From: Actinomadura sp. HBU206391
GTDB taxonomy: Bacteria > Actinomycetota > Actinomycetes > Streptosporangiales > Streptosporangiaceae
Direction: 5' to 3'
Assembly: GCF_014323665.1 (NCBI RefSeq)
Contig: NZ_JABVEB010000014.1
Coordinates: 1-64,000, forward strand
DNA length: 64,000 nt
The position numbers and the translations under genes were made by a program. Below the pieces are notes generated by a model. The model saw nothing but the letters and a program-made list of their open reading frames with translations, was not told where the DNA came from and ran no database searches. The number at the start of each line of letters is the position of its first letter. Positions within the stretch are counted from its first letter, which is position 1. This document shows, one piece after another, positions 7,404 to 16,175 of the stretch.

Positions 7404-9674
7404 ATGAAACGGCGTGCGCTCGTCGCGCTTTCGGCTGCCGGGCTGGTCACGGCCGCAGCCGTGGTCTACGTACTGCCCGGCGATGCGCCGGCGGCCTCAC
7501 CTGGGTCGCGGCCGGGTTCCGGTCAGGTGAACACGCTCGCGCTGCGCACCATGTCGAGCGCGGAGCCGGACGGGTCGCAGCGGCGCCCGGTCATGGGCCT
7601 GTCTCCGGAGCGCACGAAGCCGTTCAGCCTGCTCGGGGTCTCGTGGGACGACGCCCGTAGGGATCTCGATGGGTCGGTCCGGGTCCGTACACGCAGCGCG
7701 TCGGCCGGCACATGGTCGCCGTGGCGATCCGTCTCCGCCGACAGTGACGACGGGCCCGACGCCGATGCGCGCTCCGACCGCCAGGCTCGAGGGGCCACGG
7801 AACCGTTGTGGGTCGGGTCGTCGAACGGGGTCGAGGTCCGCGTCGCCGGGGGCGGAGCTCTCCCCCGGGGAATGCGTGTCGAACTGGTCGACCCCGGTGA
7901 CGGCCGCCGCGGGCCGGCGCCCCGGGCCGCCGGTCACCAGCCGGGCGAGATGACCCTCGCCGGGGCGGTCAGCAGCACTGAGACCGATCCTCCGGCGGAT
8001 CCGTCCTCCAGTCCCACGGTCGAGTCCGGCAGCCCGGTGCCCACCGATCCGGCCTCCCCGTCGCAGCCGGCCTCGCCCAGCGCGGATCCGACGGCATCGC
8101 CCTCCCCGACGGGGTCCGCGTCCGCGTCGCCGAGCGCGAGCGCGTCTCCCACGCCGACCGCTCCGTCCAGCACCGCGCCGCGCCCGGCGATCGTCAGTCG
8201 TGCCCAGTGGGGCGCGGACGAGCGCCTGGTCACGAGCCCGCCCGACTACGCCTCCACCGTCAAGGTGGTCTTCACCCATCACACGGCGGGCACCAACGGC
8301 TACACGTGCGCCGAGTCCCCGGCGATCGTCCGGTCGATCCTGCTGTACCACGTCAAGACCAACGGCTGGAACGACCTCGGCTACAACTTCCTGGTGGACA
8401 AGTGCGGCACGGTCTTCGAAGGCCGTAAGGGCGGTCTCGACCGGCCGGTGATCGGAGCCCACACCTACGGCTTCAACACCAATTCCACCGGCGTTGCGGT
8501 GCTCGGCGACCACACCGCCACCGCGCCCACGCAGGCGTCGTTGAGCGCGGTCGCCAAGGTCGCGGCATGGAAGCTCGGCCTGCACGGAGGAAACCCGACG
8601 GGCAAGGCCGTGCTGACGACTCCGCTCGCCAACGGCAAGTTCGCCGCGGGCACCTCGGTCAACTTCAACACCATCTCCGGGCACCGCGACGGCTACCCGA
8701 CCGAGTGCCCGGGAACGCTGCTCTACAACAAGCTCGCCGCCATCCGTACCGAGGCCGCGCAGTGGAGCACCCCGGCCACCTCGGTCGCCATCACCGGTAT
8801 GTCGGGCGCCACCAAGGTCGGCACCACCTATTACACCAAGGGAACGGTGACCCTCTCGTGGCCACCGGCCGCCGTGTCGGGCTACGAGATCCTGGTCGAC
8901 GGCGCGGTCGTCGCCAAGCCCGACGGCACCGCGACCTCGGCGAAGGTGACCCTGACCGCGGGTTCCCACACCGTCCAGCTGCGGGTGACCAATATCAACG
9001 CGACCAAGGTGTCCTCACCGGCGTATCCGGTGATCGCTGACAGCACCGCGCCGGTCTTCTCCACACCCGCCGCCCTCACGCTGCGCACGGGCTCGGCCAG
9101 CACGGGGGGTTCGATCCCGGTGCGTCTCGGCTGGAAGGTCTCCGACGGCCGGCTGCTGCGGACCGTCAAGGCCACCTCGCCGTCCGCGGCGACCTTCACC
9201 ACGACCGCGACCTACTGGTCCGCCTACGCCAAGGCGAACACCTCCCTGCTGTGGTCGCTGACCGCCGCCGACGCGGCCGGGAACACCGCGACCTCGGCCA
9301 CGACCCGGACCGCCTCACTGCTCCACGAGAGCAGTTCCGTGCGCACCGGCACCTGGAGATCGAGCACCTACAGCCAGTACCTCGGTGGCAGGGCCTACTA
9401 CGCCTCCGGCAAGGGCGCCACAGCCAGTTACACGTTCACCGGCCGCTCGGCCGGGCTCGTCGTCAAACGAGCGACCAACGTCGGCGCCTTCTACGTGTAC
9501 GTCGACGGTGTCAAGACCGCCTTCGTCGACTCCAGGGCCGCTTCCTCGGCCTACCGCCAGGTCATCTGGACGAAGAACTGGAGCACCAGCGCCAAGCACA
9601 CCGTCAAGATCGTTCTGGCTGGAACCTCCGGACGGCCCACCGTCATCACCGACGGCCTCGTCTACATCAAGTAG
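7404..9674 (+). CDS. Secreted N-acetylmuramoyl-L-alanine amidase (PGRP/Amidase_2 type)
   Basis: A 756-residue exported peptidoglycan hydrolase that should cut the MurNAc-L-Ala bond. The ATG at 7404 gives a clean signal peptide (MKRRALVALSAAGLVTAAAV) behind a duplicated GGAGAG. A Ser/Pro/Ala-rich linker (residues ~190-260) follows an N-terminal region. The PGRP domain starts at RAQWGADE (~264). It keeps zinc ligands in FTHHTAG and in GHRDGYPTECPG. The C-terminal third has Ig/FN3-like beta repeats and a jelly-roll-like end, probably binding the wall. It is monocistronic and terminated by the hairpin at 9694. Confidence 0.9.
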   Translation: MKRRALVALSAAGLVTAAAVVYVLPGDAPAASPGSRPGSGQVNTLALRTMSSAEPDGSQRRPVMGLSPERTKPFSLLGVSWDDARRDLDGSVRVRTRSASAGTWSPWRSVSADSDDGPDADARSDRQARGATEPLWVGSSNGVEVRVAGGGALPRGMRVELVDPGDGRRGPAPRAAGHQPGEMTLAGAVSSTETDPPADPSSSPTVESGSPVPTDPASPSQPASPSADPTASPSPTGSASASPSASASPTPTAPSSTAPRPAIVSRAQWGADERLVTSPPDYASTVKVVFTHHTAGTNGYTCAESPAIVRSILLYHVKTNGWNDLGYNFLVDKCGTVFEGRKGGLDRPVIGAHTYGFNTNSTGVAVLGDHTATAPTQASLSAVAKVAAWKLGLHGGNPTGKAVLTTPLANGKFAAGTSVNFNTISGHRDGYPTECPGTLLYNKLAAIRTEAAQWSTPATSVAITGMSGATKVGTTYYTKGTVTLSWPPAAVSGYEILVDGAVVAKPDGTATSAKVTLTAGSHTVQLRVTNINATKVSSPAYPVIADSTAPVFSTPAALTLRTGSASTGGSIPVRLGWKVSDGRLLRTVKATSPSAATFTTTATYWSAYAKANTSLLWSLTAADAAGNTATSATTRTASLLHESSSVRTGTWRSSTYSQYLGGRAYYASGKGATASYTFTGRSAGLVVKRATNVGAFYVYVDGVKTAFVDSRAASSAYRQVIWTKNWSTSAKHTVKIVLAGTSGRPTVITDGLVYIK

Positions 9675-9693
9675 TCGGCGCCTGGACCGCCCA

Positions 9694-9727
9694 CGCGCCG
9701 GGGGCCAACGGCCCCGCCCCCGGCGCG
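9694..9727. terminator. hairpin terminator
   Basis: CGCGCCGGGGGC (9694-9705) pairs perfectly with 9716-9727 across a 10-nt loop. It lies between the convergent amidase and lipoprotein genes and could serve both. Confidence 0.7.
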
Positions 9728-9740
9728 ATGGGCAGGCCGA

Positions 9741-10511
9741 CTAGCCGCCGCGACCGACGTGATTGTCGGGAGCGCCGTCTCCCGTCTCGGGCAGGTCCCC
9801 GCGTTCGGGCGGGGTCGGCGGGCGGCCGGAGCGGCCGCCGGGCCCGTCTTCAGAGGTGCCGGGCGGCAGCATCTCGTCGAGCTCCTCACGGCTCGCGGCA
9901 TGGGCGTCGGTCGCGGCGTCGCGCAGCAGGTCGAACGTGGTGGTGTCGACGCGCCCGCTCACCCGCACCAGGAGATCACCCTTGGCCACCGCGTACTCCT
10001 GCCGGTCCCCGCTCGTCCGTCGCCAGCCGTCGCCGTCCCGTACGCACCGCACCGAACCGCCCGGCGAGGTGGCGGCGGGAACCGGCAGAGAGGGGCAGTC
10101 GGCGGCGGTGAGGGCGCGCCGCTCGACGGTCAGCCGCACGTCGCCCTTGTCCGACACGTAGATGTCCTGGAATCCGTCATCGCCGTAGCCGCCCATGCCT
10201 CCGGTGGCGCGGTGATAGCCCTTCATTTTCGTGACATAGACGAGCTCTGCCGTGACACCTGCCCGTTGCGCCCGCCCGTCGAGCTCCGCAGCCGAAGGCA
10301 CCGAGGGGGATCCGCAGCCGGAGAGGAATCCGGACGCCAGCGCGAAGACCAGCCCGGCCGCCGCGGCACGGGCCGGAACGGACGGGTCCGGTCGATCGCC
10401 GGCCCGCACGGGCCTGGGGAGCAACGGGTCTGGGCGGTGACGAGTCTCGGGAGCCACGACATGACTCTCGCGGATCGGGCGGCAGGACGCATGAGCCGAA
10501 GTACTCAACAT
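9741..10511 (-). CDS. Uncharacterised lipoprotein
   Basis: I chose the ATG at 10511 (256 residues); a GTG at 10457 would give 238 and a shorter N-region. An Arg/Pro-rich start leads to a lipoprotein signal, AAAAGLVFALASGFLSGC, with lipobox LSGC. The mature domain has two Cys that may pair (ADCPSLP and VRCVRDG) and a beta-rich body. It ends in a Gly/Pro/Glu-rich tail with no known motif. I do not recognise the family. It is transcribed alone and converges on the amidase gene. Confidence 0.6.
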   Translation of the reverse strand: MLSTSAHASCRPIRESHVVAPETRHRPDPLLPRPVRAGDRPDPSVPARAAAAGLVFALASGFLSGCGSPSVPSAAELDGRAQRAGVTAELVYVTKMKGYHRATGGMGGYGDDGFQDIYVSDKGDVRLTVERRALTAADCPSLPVPAATSPGGSVRCVRDGDGWRRTSGDRQEYAVAKGDLLVRVSGRVDTTTFDLLRDAATDAHAASREELDEMLPPGTSEDGPGGRSGRPPTPPERGDLPETGDGAPDNHVGRGG

Positions 10512-10546
10512 CGCTGAGTGATTCGCCGGCGGCGCCCCACGCGACG

Positions 10547-10586
10547 GGTGTGTTCGGTGGCCCTGGGAGGGGCCACCGAACACACC
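10547..10586. terminator. strong hairpin terminator after the TetR gene
   Basis: A perfect 17-bp stem, GGTGTGTTCGGTGGCCC with its complement at 10570-10586, closes a 6-nt loop. It lies just past the stop of the reverse-strand TetR gene and before the start of the next reverse-strand gene. Confidence 0.8.
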
Positions 10587-10629
10587 GCTCACGTGGACGC
10601 GAGTAGGCGCTGAGCCGGCCGCGGCCGCC

Positions 10630-11214
10630 TCAGCCGCGCGCCGGGTCGCGGAGCGCGCCGGTGAGGAAGACGGTGGTGATGGCGGCACTCGCCTGCTCGA
10701 CGCCGAGCTGCCCCTGGATGACGCGTGAGACGGCGCCTTCGATGAGTCCGAAGTAGAGCTCGATCAGGGTCTGGATCGACAGATCCGTGCGGAACGTCTG
10801 TTCGGCCTCACCGCGGTGGAACAGCGCGCGGACCGGATCGATCATGTTGCTGTCGGCCTGGGCGGACATCTCGGGGGTCTTGGCGAACAATGCCAGCGCC
10901 CGGTACTTGCTGGTCACCCCGATCACCGCGCGGGTCATCCGGGCGAGCGCCTCGTCGACCGGCACGGAGTCGAGCCGGGCGTCGGCGATGCGCGCGGCGA
11001 GGTCGGAGAGCGCGGTCTCCTGCAGCGCCCGCAGCAGCGCCTCACGGTTCGGGAAGTAGCGGTACAGGGTGGCCCGCGATACGCCGGCGGCCTCGGCGAT
11101 GTCGGTCATGCTCGCCTGCTCGCCGTGGTCGGCCAGGACGGCCGCGGCGATGTCGAGGATTCCGGCGGCCACATGGTCGCGCAGGGCTGCACTCCTGGTC
11201 ATCGTCAGCGACAT
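10630..11214 (-). CDS. TetR-family transcriptional regulator
   Basis: 194 residues from the ATG at 11214; a second Met at residue 5 (11202) is also possible, and neither has a clear ribosome site, so the message may be leaderless. The N-terminal TetR HTH is plain: AAAVLADHGEQASMTDIAEAAGVSRATLYRYFPNREALL in outline, with the recognition helix at SRATLYRYFPN. The C-terminal ligand and dimer domain is alpha-helical and family-specific. It is divergent from the MMPL transporter and probably represses it through the palindromes in the 90-bp spacer. Confidence 0.9.
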   Translation of the reverse strand: MSLTMTRSAALRDHVAAGILDIAAAVLADHGEQASMTDIAEAAGVSRATLYRYFPNREALLRALQETALSDLAARIADARLDSVPVDEALARMTRAVIGVTSKYRALALFAKTPEMSAQADSNMIDPVRALFHRGEAEQTFRTDLSIQTLIELYFGLIEGAVSRVIQGQLGVEQASAAITTVFLTGALRDPARG

Positions 11215-11234
11215 TACATCATCGTACGAATAGT

Positions 11235-11269
11235 TGACTCCATGAGTCACTGGTGAGACATTATGTCTC
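11235..11269. promoter_or_regulatory. TetR/MMPL intergenic operator and promoter
   Basis: Two short palindromes stand side by side: TGACTC-CAT-GAGTCA (11235-11249) and GAGACAT-T-ATGTCTC (11255-11269, perfect). TTGACT at 11234-11239 is a good -35 for the transporter, with CATTAT (11259-11264) as a weak -10, so a bound repressor would cover the promoter. Confidence 0.6.
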
Positions 11270-11306
11270 GCCAACGCAACACAGTGGTCGAGAACAGGAG
11301 TTGTTC

Positions 11307-13550
11307 GTGGCTCAGTACCTCTATCGGCTCGGCCGGTTCGCCCATCGACGCCGGCGGCTGGTGACCGCGCTGTGGCTGGGCCTGCTCATGGTGTCGGGCG
11401 TCGCCGCGGCCACGCTCTCCGGGCCGACCTCCAACGCCTTGTCCATACCCGGCACAGAGGCACAGCGCGCGATCGACATGCTCGCCGAACGCTTCCCGCA
11501 GGCGGCCGCCGACGGTGCCACCGCGAGGGTGGTGTTCGCCGCACCGGACGGACGGCGACTGACCGACACCGAGCTCAGGGCCGCTGTCGGGCGGACCGTC
11601 GCCGGGCTGAGGAACGTACCCGAGGTCGCCGGCGTGGCCGACCCGTTCGCCGCGCGGGCGGTCAACCCCGGCGGCACCGTCGGCTACGCACAGGTCACCT
11701 TCAGGGTTGCGGCGCCGGACCTGAGTGACCAGGCACGTCACGCGCTGACCCGGGCCGCCGTTCTCGGACGCGACGCGGGCATGACCGTGGAGATCGGCGG
11801 AGACGCGATCGAGGAACCTGCCGAGCAGGGGCTTCAGGAGATCATCGGCGTTGCGGTCGCCGGGGTGGTCCTGGTGATCACGTTCGGCTCCCTGGTCGCC
11901 GCGGGACTACCGCTCCTGACCGCGCTGCTGGGAATCGGCATCAGCCTGACCGGTATCACCGCGGCCACCGGGTTCGCCGATCTCAACGCCTCCGCCCCGA
12001 CGCTCGCGATCATGCTCGGGCTCGCGGTGGCGATCGACTATTCACTGTTCATCCTCATCCGTTACCGGCATGAACTCTCCCGGACACCCGACCCCCAGGA
12101 GGCCGCCGGGCGAGCCGTCGGGACCGCCGGATCCGCCGTGGTCTTCGCGGGGCTCACCGTGGTCATCGCCCTGGCGGGGCTGTCGGTCGTGGGCATCCCC
12201 TTCCTCACCCAGGCCGGCCTCGCCGCCGCCGCGACGGTGATCATCGCGGTGCTGATCGCGCTGACGCTGCTGCCCGCGCTGGTCGGCTTCGCGGGCGACC
12301 GGGTGCTCGGCCGGCGCAGCCCGGGAGCGCGGGGTACGGCCGCCGCAGAGCGTACGGCCGCCGCAGAGCGTACGGTCGCCGCAGACCGTACGACCGCCGC
12401 GGCGCCCGGCCCGTCGGGATGGGCCCGGCTGGTGACCCGCCACCCGGTGCCGATCCTCGCCGCGGCCGCGATCGGGCTGCTCGTCATCGCCGCTCCCACG
12501 CTCGGTCTGCGCCTCGGCCTGCCGGACGACGGCACCGCGGCTCCGGACTCGACCCAGCGCAAGGCCTACGACCTCCTCGCCGAGGGCTTCGGCCCCGGGT
12601 TCAACGGACCGCTCACCCTCGTCGTCGATACCGGTGGCGGCGGCGACCCGCAGCAAGCCGTACGGCAGGTGTCCGCCACCGTCTCGGGACTCGACGGCGT
12701 CGTCGCGGTCACCCCGGCCGTCTTCAACGAGGCCGGTGACACCGCGCTGCTCACCGTGGTGCCGCGCGGCGCGCCCAGCAGCCAGGAGACCGAGGACCTG
12801 GTCGCCGGCATCCGCGACCGGTCGGCCGGCCTGCGCGCCACGACCGGAGCGGCCGTGGCGGTGACCGGCCTGACGGCGCTGAACATCGACATGTCCGACA
12901 AACTCGCCGAGGCCATGGTGCCCTACCTCGCCCTGGTCGTAGGCCTGGCGATCGTGTTGCTGGCGCTGGTCTTCCGGTCGGTGCTCATCCCGCTCAAGGC
13001 GACGATCGGTTTCCTGCTCAGCATCGCCGGCACGTTCGGCACCGTGGTCGCGGTCTTCCAATGGGGATGGCTGGCCGGGCTGTTCGGCGTGACACAGACC
13101 GGCCCCATCCTGAGCGCGCTGCCGATCTTCCTGATCGGCGTGGTGTTCGGCCTGGCCATGGACTATCAGATCTTCCTCGTCACCCGGATGCGCGAGGCGT
13201 ACGTGGGCGGGGCCGAGCCCAGGAACGCGATCGTCATCGGGTTCGACCACAGCGCACGGGTGGTCACCGCCGCCGCGATCATCATGGCCGCGGTGTTCTC
13301 CGGCTTCATCCTGGCCCCTGACCCGCTGGTCAAGTCGATCGGGTTGGCCCTGGCCACGGCGACCCTGTTCGACGCGTTCGTGGTTCGCATGACCATCGTC
13401 CCAGCCGTCATGACCCTGCTGGGCCGCAGCGCCTGGTGGCTGCCCCGATGGCTCGACCGGGCACTGCCCGACATCGACGTGGAAGGTCGCGCGATCGACC
13501 CACCTGCGGCTGCAGCGGACCGGCAGGAGACCCACCCCGCCGCCGTGTAG
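11307..13550 (+). CDS. MMPL/RND-family membrane transporter
   Basis: A 747-residue, 12-helix RND-type exporter of the actinobacterial MMPL family, which moves lipids or drugs using the proton gradient. The GTG at 11307 is preceded by AGGAG at a 6-base spacing; the frame upstream of it is not needed. The first half has an extracytoplasmic loop and the helix block ending LAVAIDYSLFILIRYRHE. The second repeats it with VVFGLAMDYQIFLVTRMRE; both carry the family Asp-Tyr pair. The central cytoplasmic loop holds four tandem 18-bp repeats (12334-12405; RTAAAE-like) of probably no function. Likely controlled by the divergent TetR. Confidence 0.9.
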   Translation: MAQYLYRLGRFAHRRRRLVTALWLGLLMVSGVAAATLSGPTSNALSIPGTEAQRAIDMLAERFPQAAADGATARVVFAAPDGRRLTDTELRAAVGRTVAGLRNVPEVAGVADPFAARAVNPGGTVGYAQVTFRVAAPDLSDQARHALTRAAVLGRDAGMTVEIGGDAIEEPAEQGLQEIIGVAVAGVVLVITFGSLVAAGLPLLTALLGIGISLTGITAATGFADLNASAPTLAIMLGLAVAIDYSLFILIRYRHELSRTPDPQEAAGRAVGTAGSAVVFAGLTVVIALAGLSVVGIPFLTQAGLAAAATVIIAVLIALTLLPALVGFAGDRVLGRRSPGARGTAAAERTAAAERTVAADRTTAAAPGPSGWARLVTRHPVPILAAAAIGLLVIAAPTLGLRLGLPDDGTAAPDSTQRKAYDLLAEGFGPGFNGPLTLVVDTGGGGDPQQAVRQVSATVSGLDGVVAVTPAVFNEAGDTALLTVVPRGAPSSQETEDLVAGIRDRSAGLRATTGAAVAVTGLTALNIDMSDKLAEAMVPYLALVVGLAIVLLALVFRSVLIPLKATIGFLLSIAGTFGTVVAVFQWGWLAGLFGVTQTGPILSALPIFLIGVVFGLAMDYQIFLVTRMREAYVGGAEPRNAIVIGFDHSARVVTAAAIIMAAVFSGFILAPDPLVKSIGLALATATLFDAFVVRMTIVPAVMTLLGRSAWWLPRWLDRALPDIDVEGRAIDPPAAAADRQETHPAAV

Positions 13551-13621
13551 CGCCGCGCCAGGAGACCTCGCATGCACGCGGCCCGTACGAGCGGACGCTG
13601 CAAAAGGAGAAGGAGCACCCG

Positions 13622-14524
13622 ATGACGGATCCAGATGTCCGCACCGACCTGACCGGCCGGACCATCGTGATCACAGGTGCGAGTTCGGGCATCGGCGCCG
13701 TCGCCGCCCGGCGGCTCACTGAACTCGGCGCGAACGTGGTGCCCGTGGGGCGCTCGCCGGAACGCACCGCACGCGTCGCCGCGCGACTCGGGGCCGAGCC
13801 GTTGATCGCCGACTACGCCCACCTCGGCCAGGTGCGTGATCTGGCCGATGCCCTGCTCCAACGCTGCCCGCGCATCGACGTGCTGGTCAACAACGCCGGG
13901 GGACTGATCCCCAGCCGCCGGGTCACCGCCGACGGGCACGAGCTGACCTTCCAGACCAACCACCTGGCGCCTTTTCTGCTGACCTCACTGCTGCTGCCCC
14001 GGCTGCGAAGCAGCGCGCGCAACGGTCCAGTCCGGATCGTCACGACATCCAGCCTCGGGAACCGCTTCGGCCGGCTCCGCATGGACGACCTCGAATGGGA
14101 GAAACGCCGTTACGGCGGCGGCTGGATCGCCTACGCCACCACCAAACTCATGAACGTGTCGTTCACCCGTGAGCTCGCCCGCCGCACCGAAGGGACCGGC
14201 ATCGGCGTTCTCTGTTTCCATCCCAGGCCCGCCCGGCGCGGCGGAGCGCGAACCGGCCGCACGGGAGTGCCGACCCGCTTCGCGGAGGGATCCCCGGCCC
14301 TCCGTCTGCTCACCCGCACACCGTTGCGCGGGCTTCGGCTGAATGATGAGGCCGGGGCCGGACCCTTGGTCTGGCTCGCCGCCTCACCCGAGGTCGGTGG
14401 TGCCGGCGGGGACTACTACGACGGTTTGCGCAAGGGGGCGAAGGTGAACCCGCAGGCCGACGACCAGGCGCTGGCCCTGCGGTTGTGGGACCGCTCACAG
14501 GAACTCCTGCGGGCCTTTCTATGA
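13622..14524 (+). CDS. Short-chain dehydrogenase/reductase (retinol-dehydrogenase-like)
   Basis: A 300-residue NAD(P)-dependent SDR. The ATG follows an excellent AAGGAGAAGGAG site. Motifs are the cofactor loop TGASSGIG (residues ~17-24), NNAGG, TTSS with the catalytic Ser, and YATTK with the catalytic Tyr and Lys. The C-terminal substrate region is longer than in classical 250-residue SDRs, like the WW-oxidoreductase/retinol dehydrogenase branch. It follows the MMPL gene by 71 bp and may be cotranscribed with it. The substrate is unknown. Confidence 0.85.
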   Translation: MTDPDVRTDLTGRTIVITGASSGIGAVAARRLTELGANVVPVGRSPERTARVAARLGAEPLIADYAHLGQVRDLADALLQRCPRIDVLVNNAGGLIPSRRVTADGHELTFQTNHLAPFLLTSLLLPRLRSSARNGPVRIVTTSSLGNRFGRLRMDDLEWEKRRYGGGWIAYATTKLMNVSFTRELARRTEGTGIGVLCFHPRPARRGGARTGRTGVPTRFAEGSPALRLLTRTPLRGLRLNDEAGAGPLVWLAASPEVGGAGGDYYDGLRKGAKVNPQADDQALALRLWDRSQELLRAFL

Positions 14525-14961
14525 CGGACGTCACCGCCAGGCATCGACGAGGTGAAGGACTGGTACCAGATCCTCGATCACGGGATCGGGCCGGTGCCGT
14601 CTCGCCTAAGCTCGCTGGCGCCGGCCGGGGCGTGGGAGCAGACGCCGGCGCGATACGGGGGAGCCATGCGCGAGTCGATCGGGCCGTGGACCGATTTCAC
14701 CGGGGTCACCACACCAGGACGTGATGCGGTCGTGCCGATACCCGCGACACTCCTCTCCGACGAGGATCACGACGACAGGTCGGGCGATCGGCAACGCCCG
14801 GCGGCCGTACCCGCCGGGCGGCAGACCTGCGGTTGCGCGACCCTCCGGTTCTGACCGGGGGATACCGAGAAGATTCGCCGAGCCCGATGCGGCGATGACG
14901 GTGGCCGGGCGGCGTTCACGGGGGAGTTCGCCGGAGGTGGTCGTCCACCTCGCGTTGGTCA
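14525..14961. other. unassigned stretch
   Basis: 437 bp without a supported gene. A forward frame (14552-14854, about 100 codons) is open and contains a plausible peptide around GPWTDFTGVTTPGRDAVV, but it has no ribosome site or recognisable motif; it could be a decayed gene. Confidence 0.4.
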
Positions 14962-15099
14962 TTAGCCGCGGAACACGAGATCGAATCGGGGAGGTCCCGT
15001 CGGGTTGCGCAGGTAATCGTCGACCTGGAACCGGTCGTAGCCTCGCCAGCGCACCGTGAAAACGGGAGGCGCATCATCGAAGAACGATCCTGACGCCAC
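14962..15099 (-). CDS. Small protein with DivIVA N-terminal-like motif
   Basis: A 45-residue ORF, found by reading the reverse strand. It starts at a GTG at 15099 with AAAGGG about 10 bases upstream and ends with TAA. Its core, FTVRWRGYDRFQVDDYLR, matches the conserved start of DivIVA-family proteins (RGYDRxQVDxYL), which binds curved membranes at poles and septa. The coiled-coil that normally follows is missing; the protein ends after PPRFDLVFRG. It may be a genuine micro-protein or the remains of a longer gene. Codon use fits the genome. Confidence 0.5.
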   Translation of the reverse strand: MASGSFFDDAPPVFTVRWRGYDRFQVDDYLRNPTGPPRFDLVFRG

Positions 15100-15317
15100 G
15101 TATGCCGCCCTTTCGCGTGGATCCGCGCCGTGCCCTCACGGCCTGGCGCACCGGCCCGGCGCACGGTTCTCTGGCTTGATCGGGATCCTATGTCGGCTCG
15201 ACGTTCGCATGCGATGTTGTGAAGCGGTGTCGACATGCGATGTCCGGATGCGGTCCCACGCACGCGTGGGCCGGATCCGGCCTGATCTCGGATGGTGGTC
15301 GGCGCGTCATACGGGTC

Positions 15318-16058
15318 ATGACCTTCATTTCCGCCGCGGGTTCACGCACTGGCCGAGGCCGTCGGATCAACCAGGACGCCGGCTATGCCGGTGCGCGACT
15401 GCTCGCGGTCGCCGACGGCGATGGCGAGGGCGGCGAGATCGCCGCAGCGTTGGTCATCGACGCCCTACGGGTCTGTGACACCGAGATGCCGACGGACGCC
15501 CTCGTCACGAGGTTGCGCGATGCGGTCGGACAGGCGCGGGAACGGATAAGGACGCTGAGCGGCCGTCACCGCGAGCTCACGGGGATGGGGACGGCCTTCA
15601 CCGCACTGGTGAGTTCGGGCGATGATCTGGCCCTCGCGGATTTCGGGATCACGCAGGCGCACATGCTGCGTGAGTCGGAGCTCTTCCAGATCACCAGCGA
15701 CGAAGGATCGCTGCAAGTTTGCGTCGTGGAGCCGGACCCGCAGGGGATGCGGCCGACCGGGCCGGTGTTGAACGCGGGCACGGACCGCGAGCCGTCCATC
15801 ATGGTGCGCAAGGCCAGGCCAGGCGACCGTTACCTGCTGTGCTGTGAGGCGTTGTCCTTTCACTCGGATGTCATGGATCGTTACGAGGTGCTCATGACCG
15901 AGGACGACCCGGCGGTCGCGGTCTCGCGCCTGCTCGGGCTGGTCATGGCGAACGGCCATGAGGAGGACGTCACCTGTGTCGTCGCCGACGTCACGGACGC
16001 TCCCACCCTGAACCCGCCGATGCTGGTGGCCGCCGGAGCCTCGCTCCCGGGAACGTGA
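15318..16058 (+). CDS. Divergent PP2C-like (pseudo)phosphatase
   Basis: 246 residues from the ATG at 15318. The fold markers of PP2C Ser/Thr phosphatases are visible in order: RRINQDAG for (R)NED, LLAVADGDGEGGE for VADGMGGHxxGE, GMGTAFTAL for GTT, and a C-terminal EEDVTCVVADV for DNVTVVVV. The GDSR motif is replaced by GITQ, the metal-binding DG of LCSDGL by EA (LLCCEALSF), and DN by ED. It may therefore bind metal poorly and act as a regulatory pseudo-enzyme; this is inference. No kinase partner is adjacent. Confidence 0.7.
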   Translation: MTFISAAGSRTGRGRRINQDAGYAGARLLAVADGDGEGGEIAAALVIDALRVCDTEMPTDALVTRLRDAVGQARERIRTLSGRHRELTGMGTAFTALVSSGDDLALADFGITQAHMLRESELFQITSDEGSLQVCVVEPDPQGMRPTGPVLNAGTDREPSIMVRKARPGDRYLLCCEALSFHSDVMDRYEVLMTEDDPAVAVSRLLGLVMANGHEEDVTCVVADVTDAPTLNPPMLVAAGASLPGT

Positions 16059-16175
16059 GGTCGGATCAGCACCGCCGGCCCGACAGCCGGATGCGGCCCC
16101 CCACCTGTGCCCTCGCCCGGGCACGGAGCCGCGCGAGCGCCTAGCGCTCCGTCCCCGCTCGTCGGTCTCCGCGAG

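Noticed and set aside
7497-8969. 490-codon reverse ORF over the amidase gene
   Set aside because: Shadow frame; the amidase carries a signal peptide and zinc motifs in the forward frame.
12042-13577. 511-codon reverse ORF over the MMPL gene
   Set aside because: His/Gly/Asp-rich shadow of a well-supported transporter; no motif or ribosome site.
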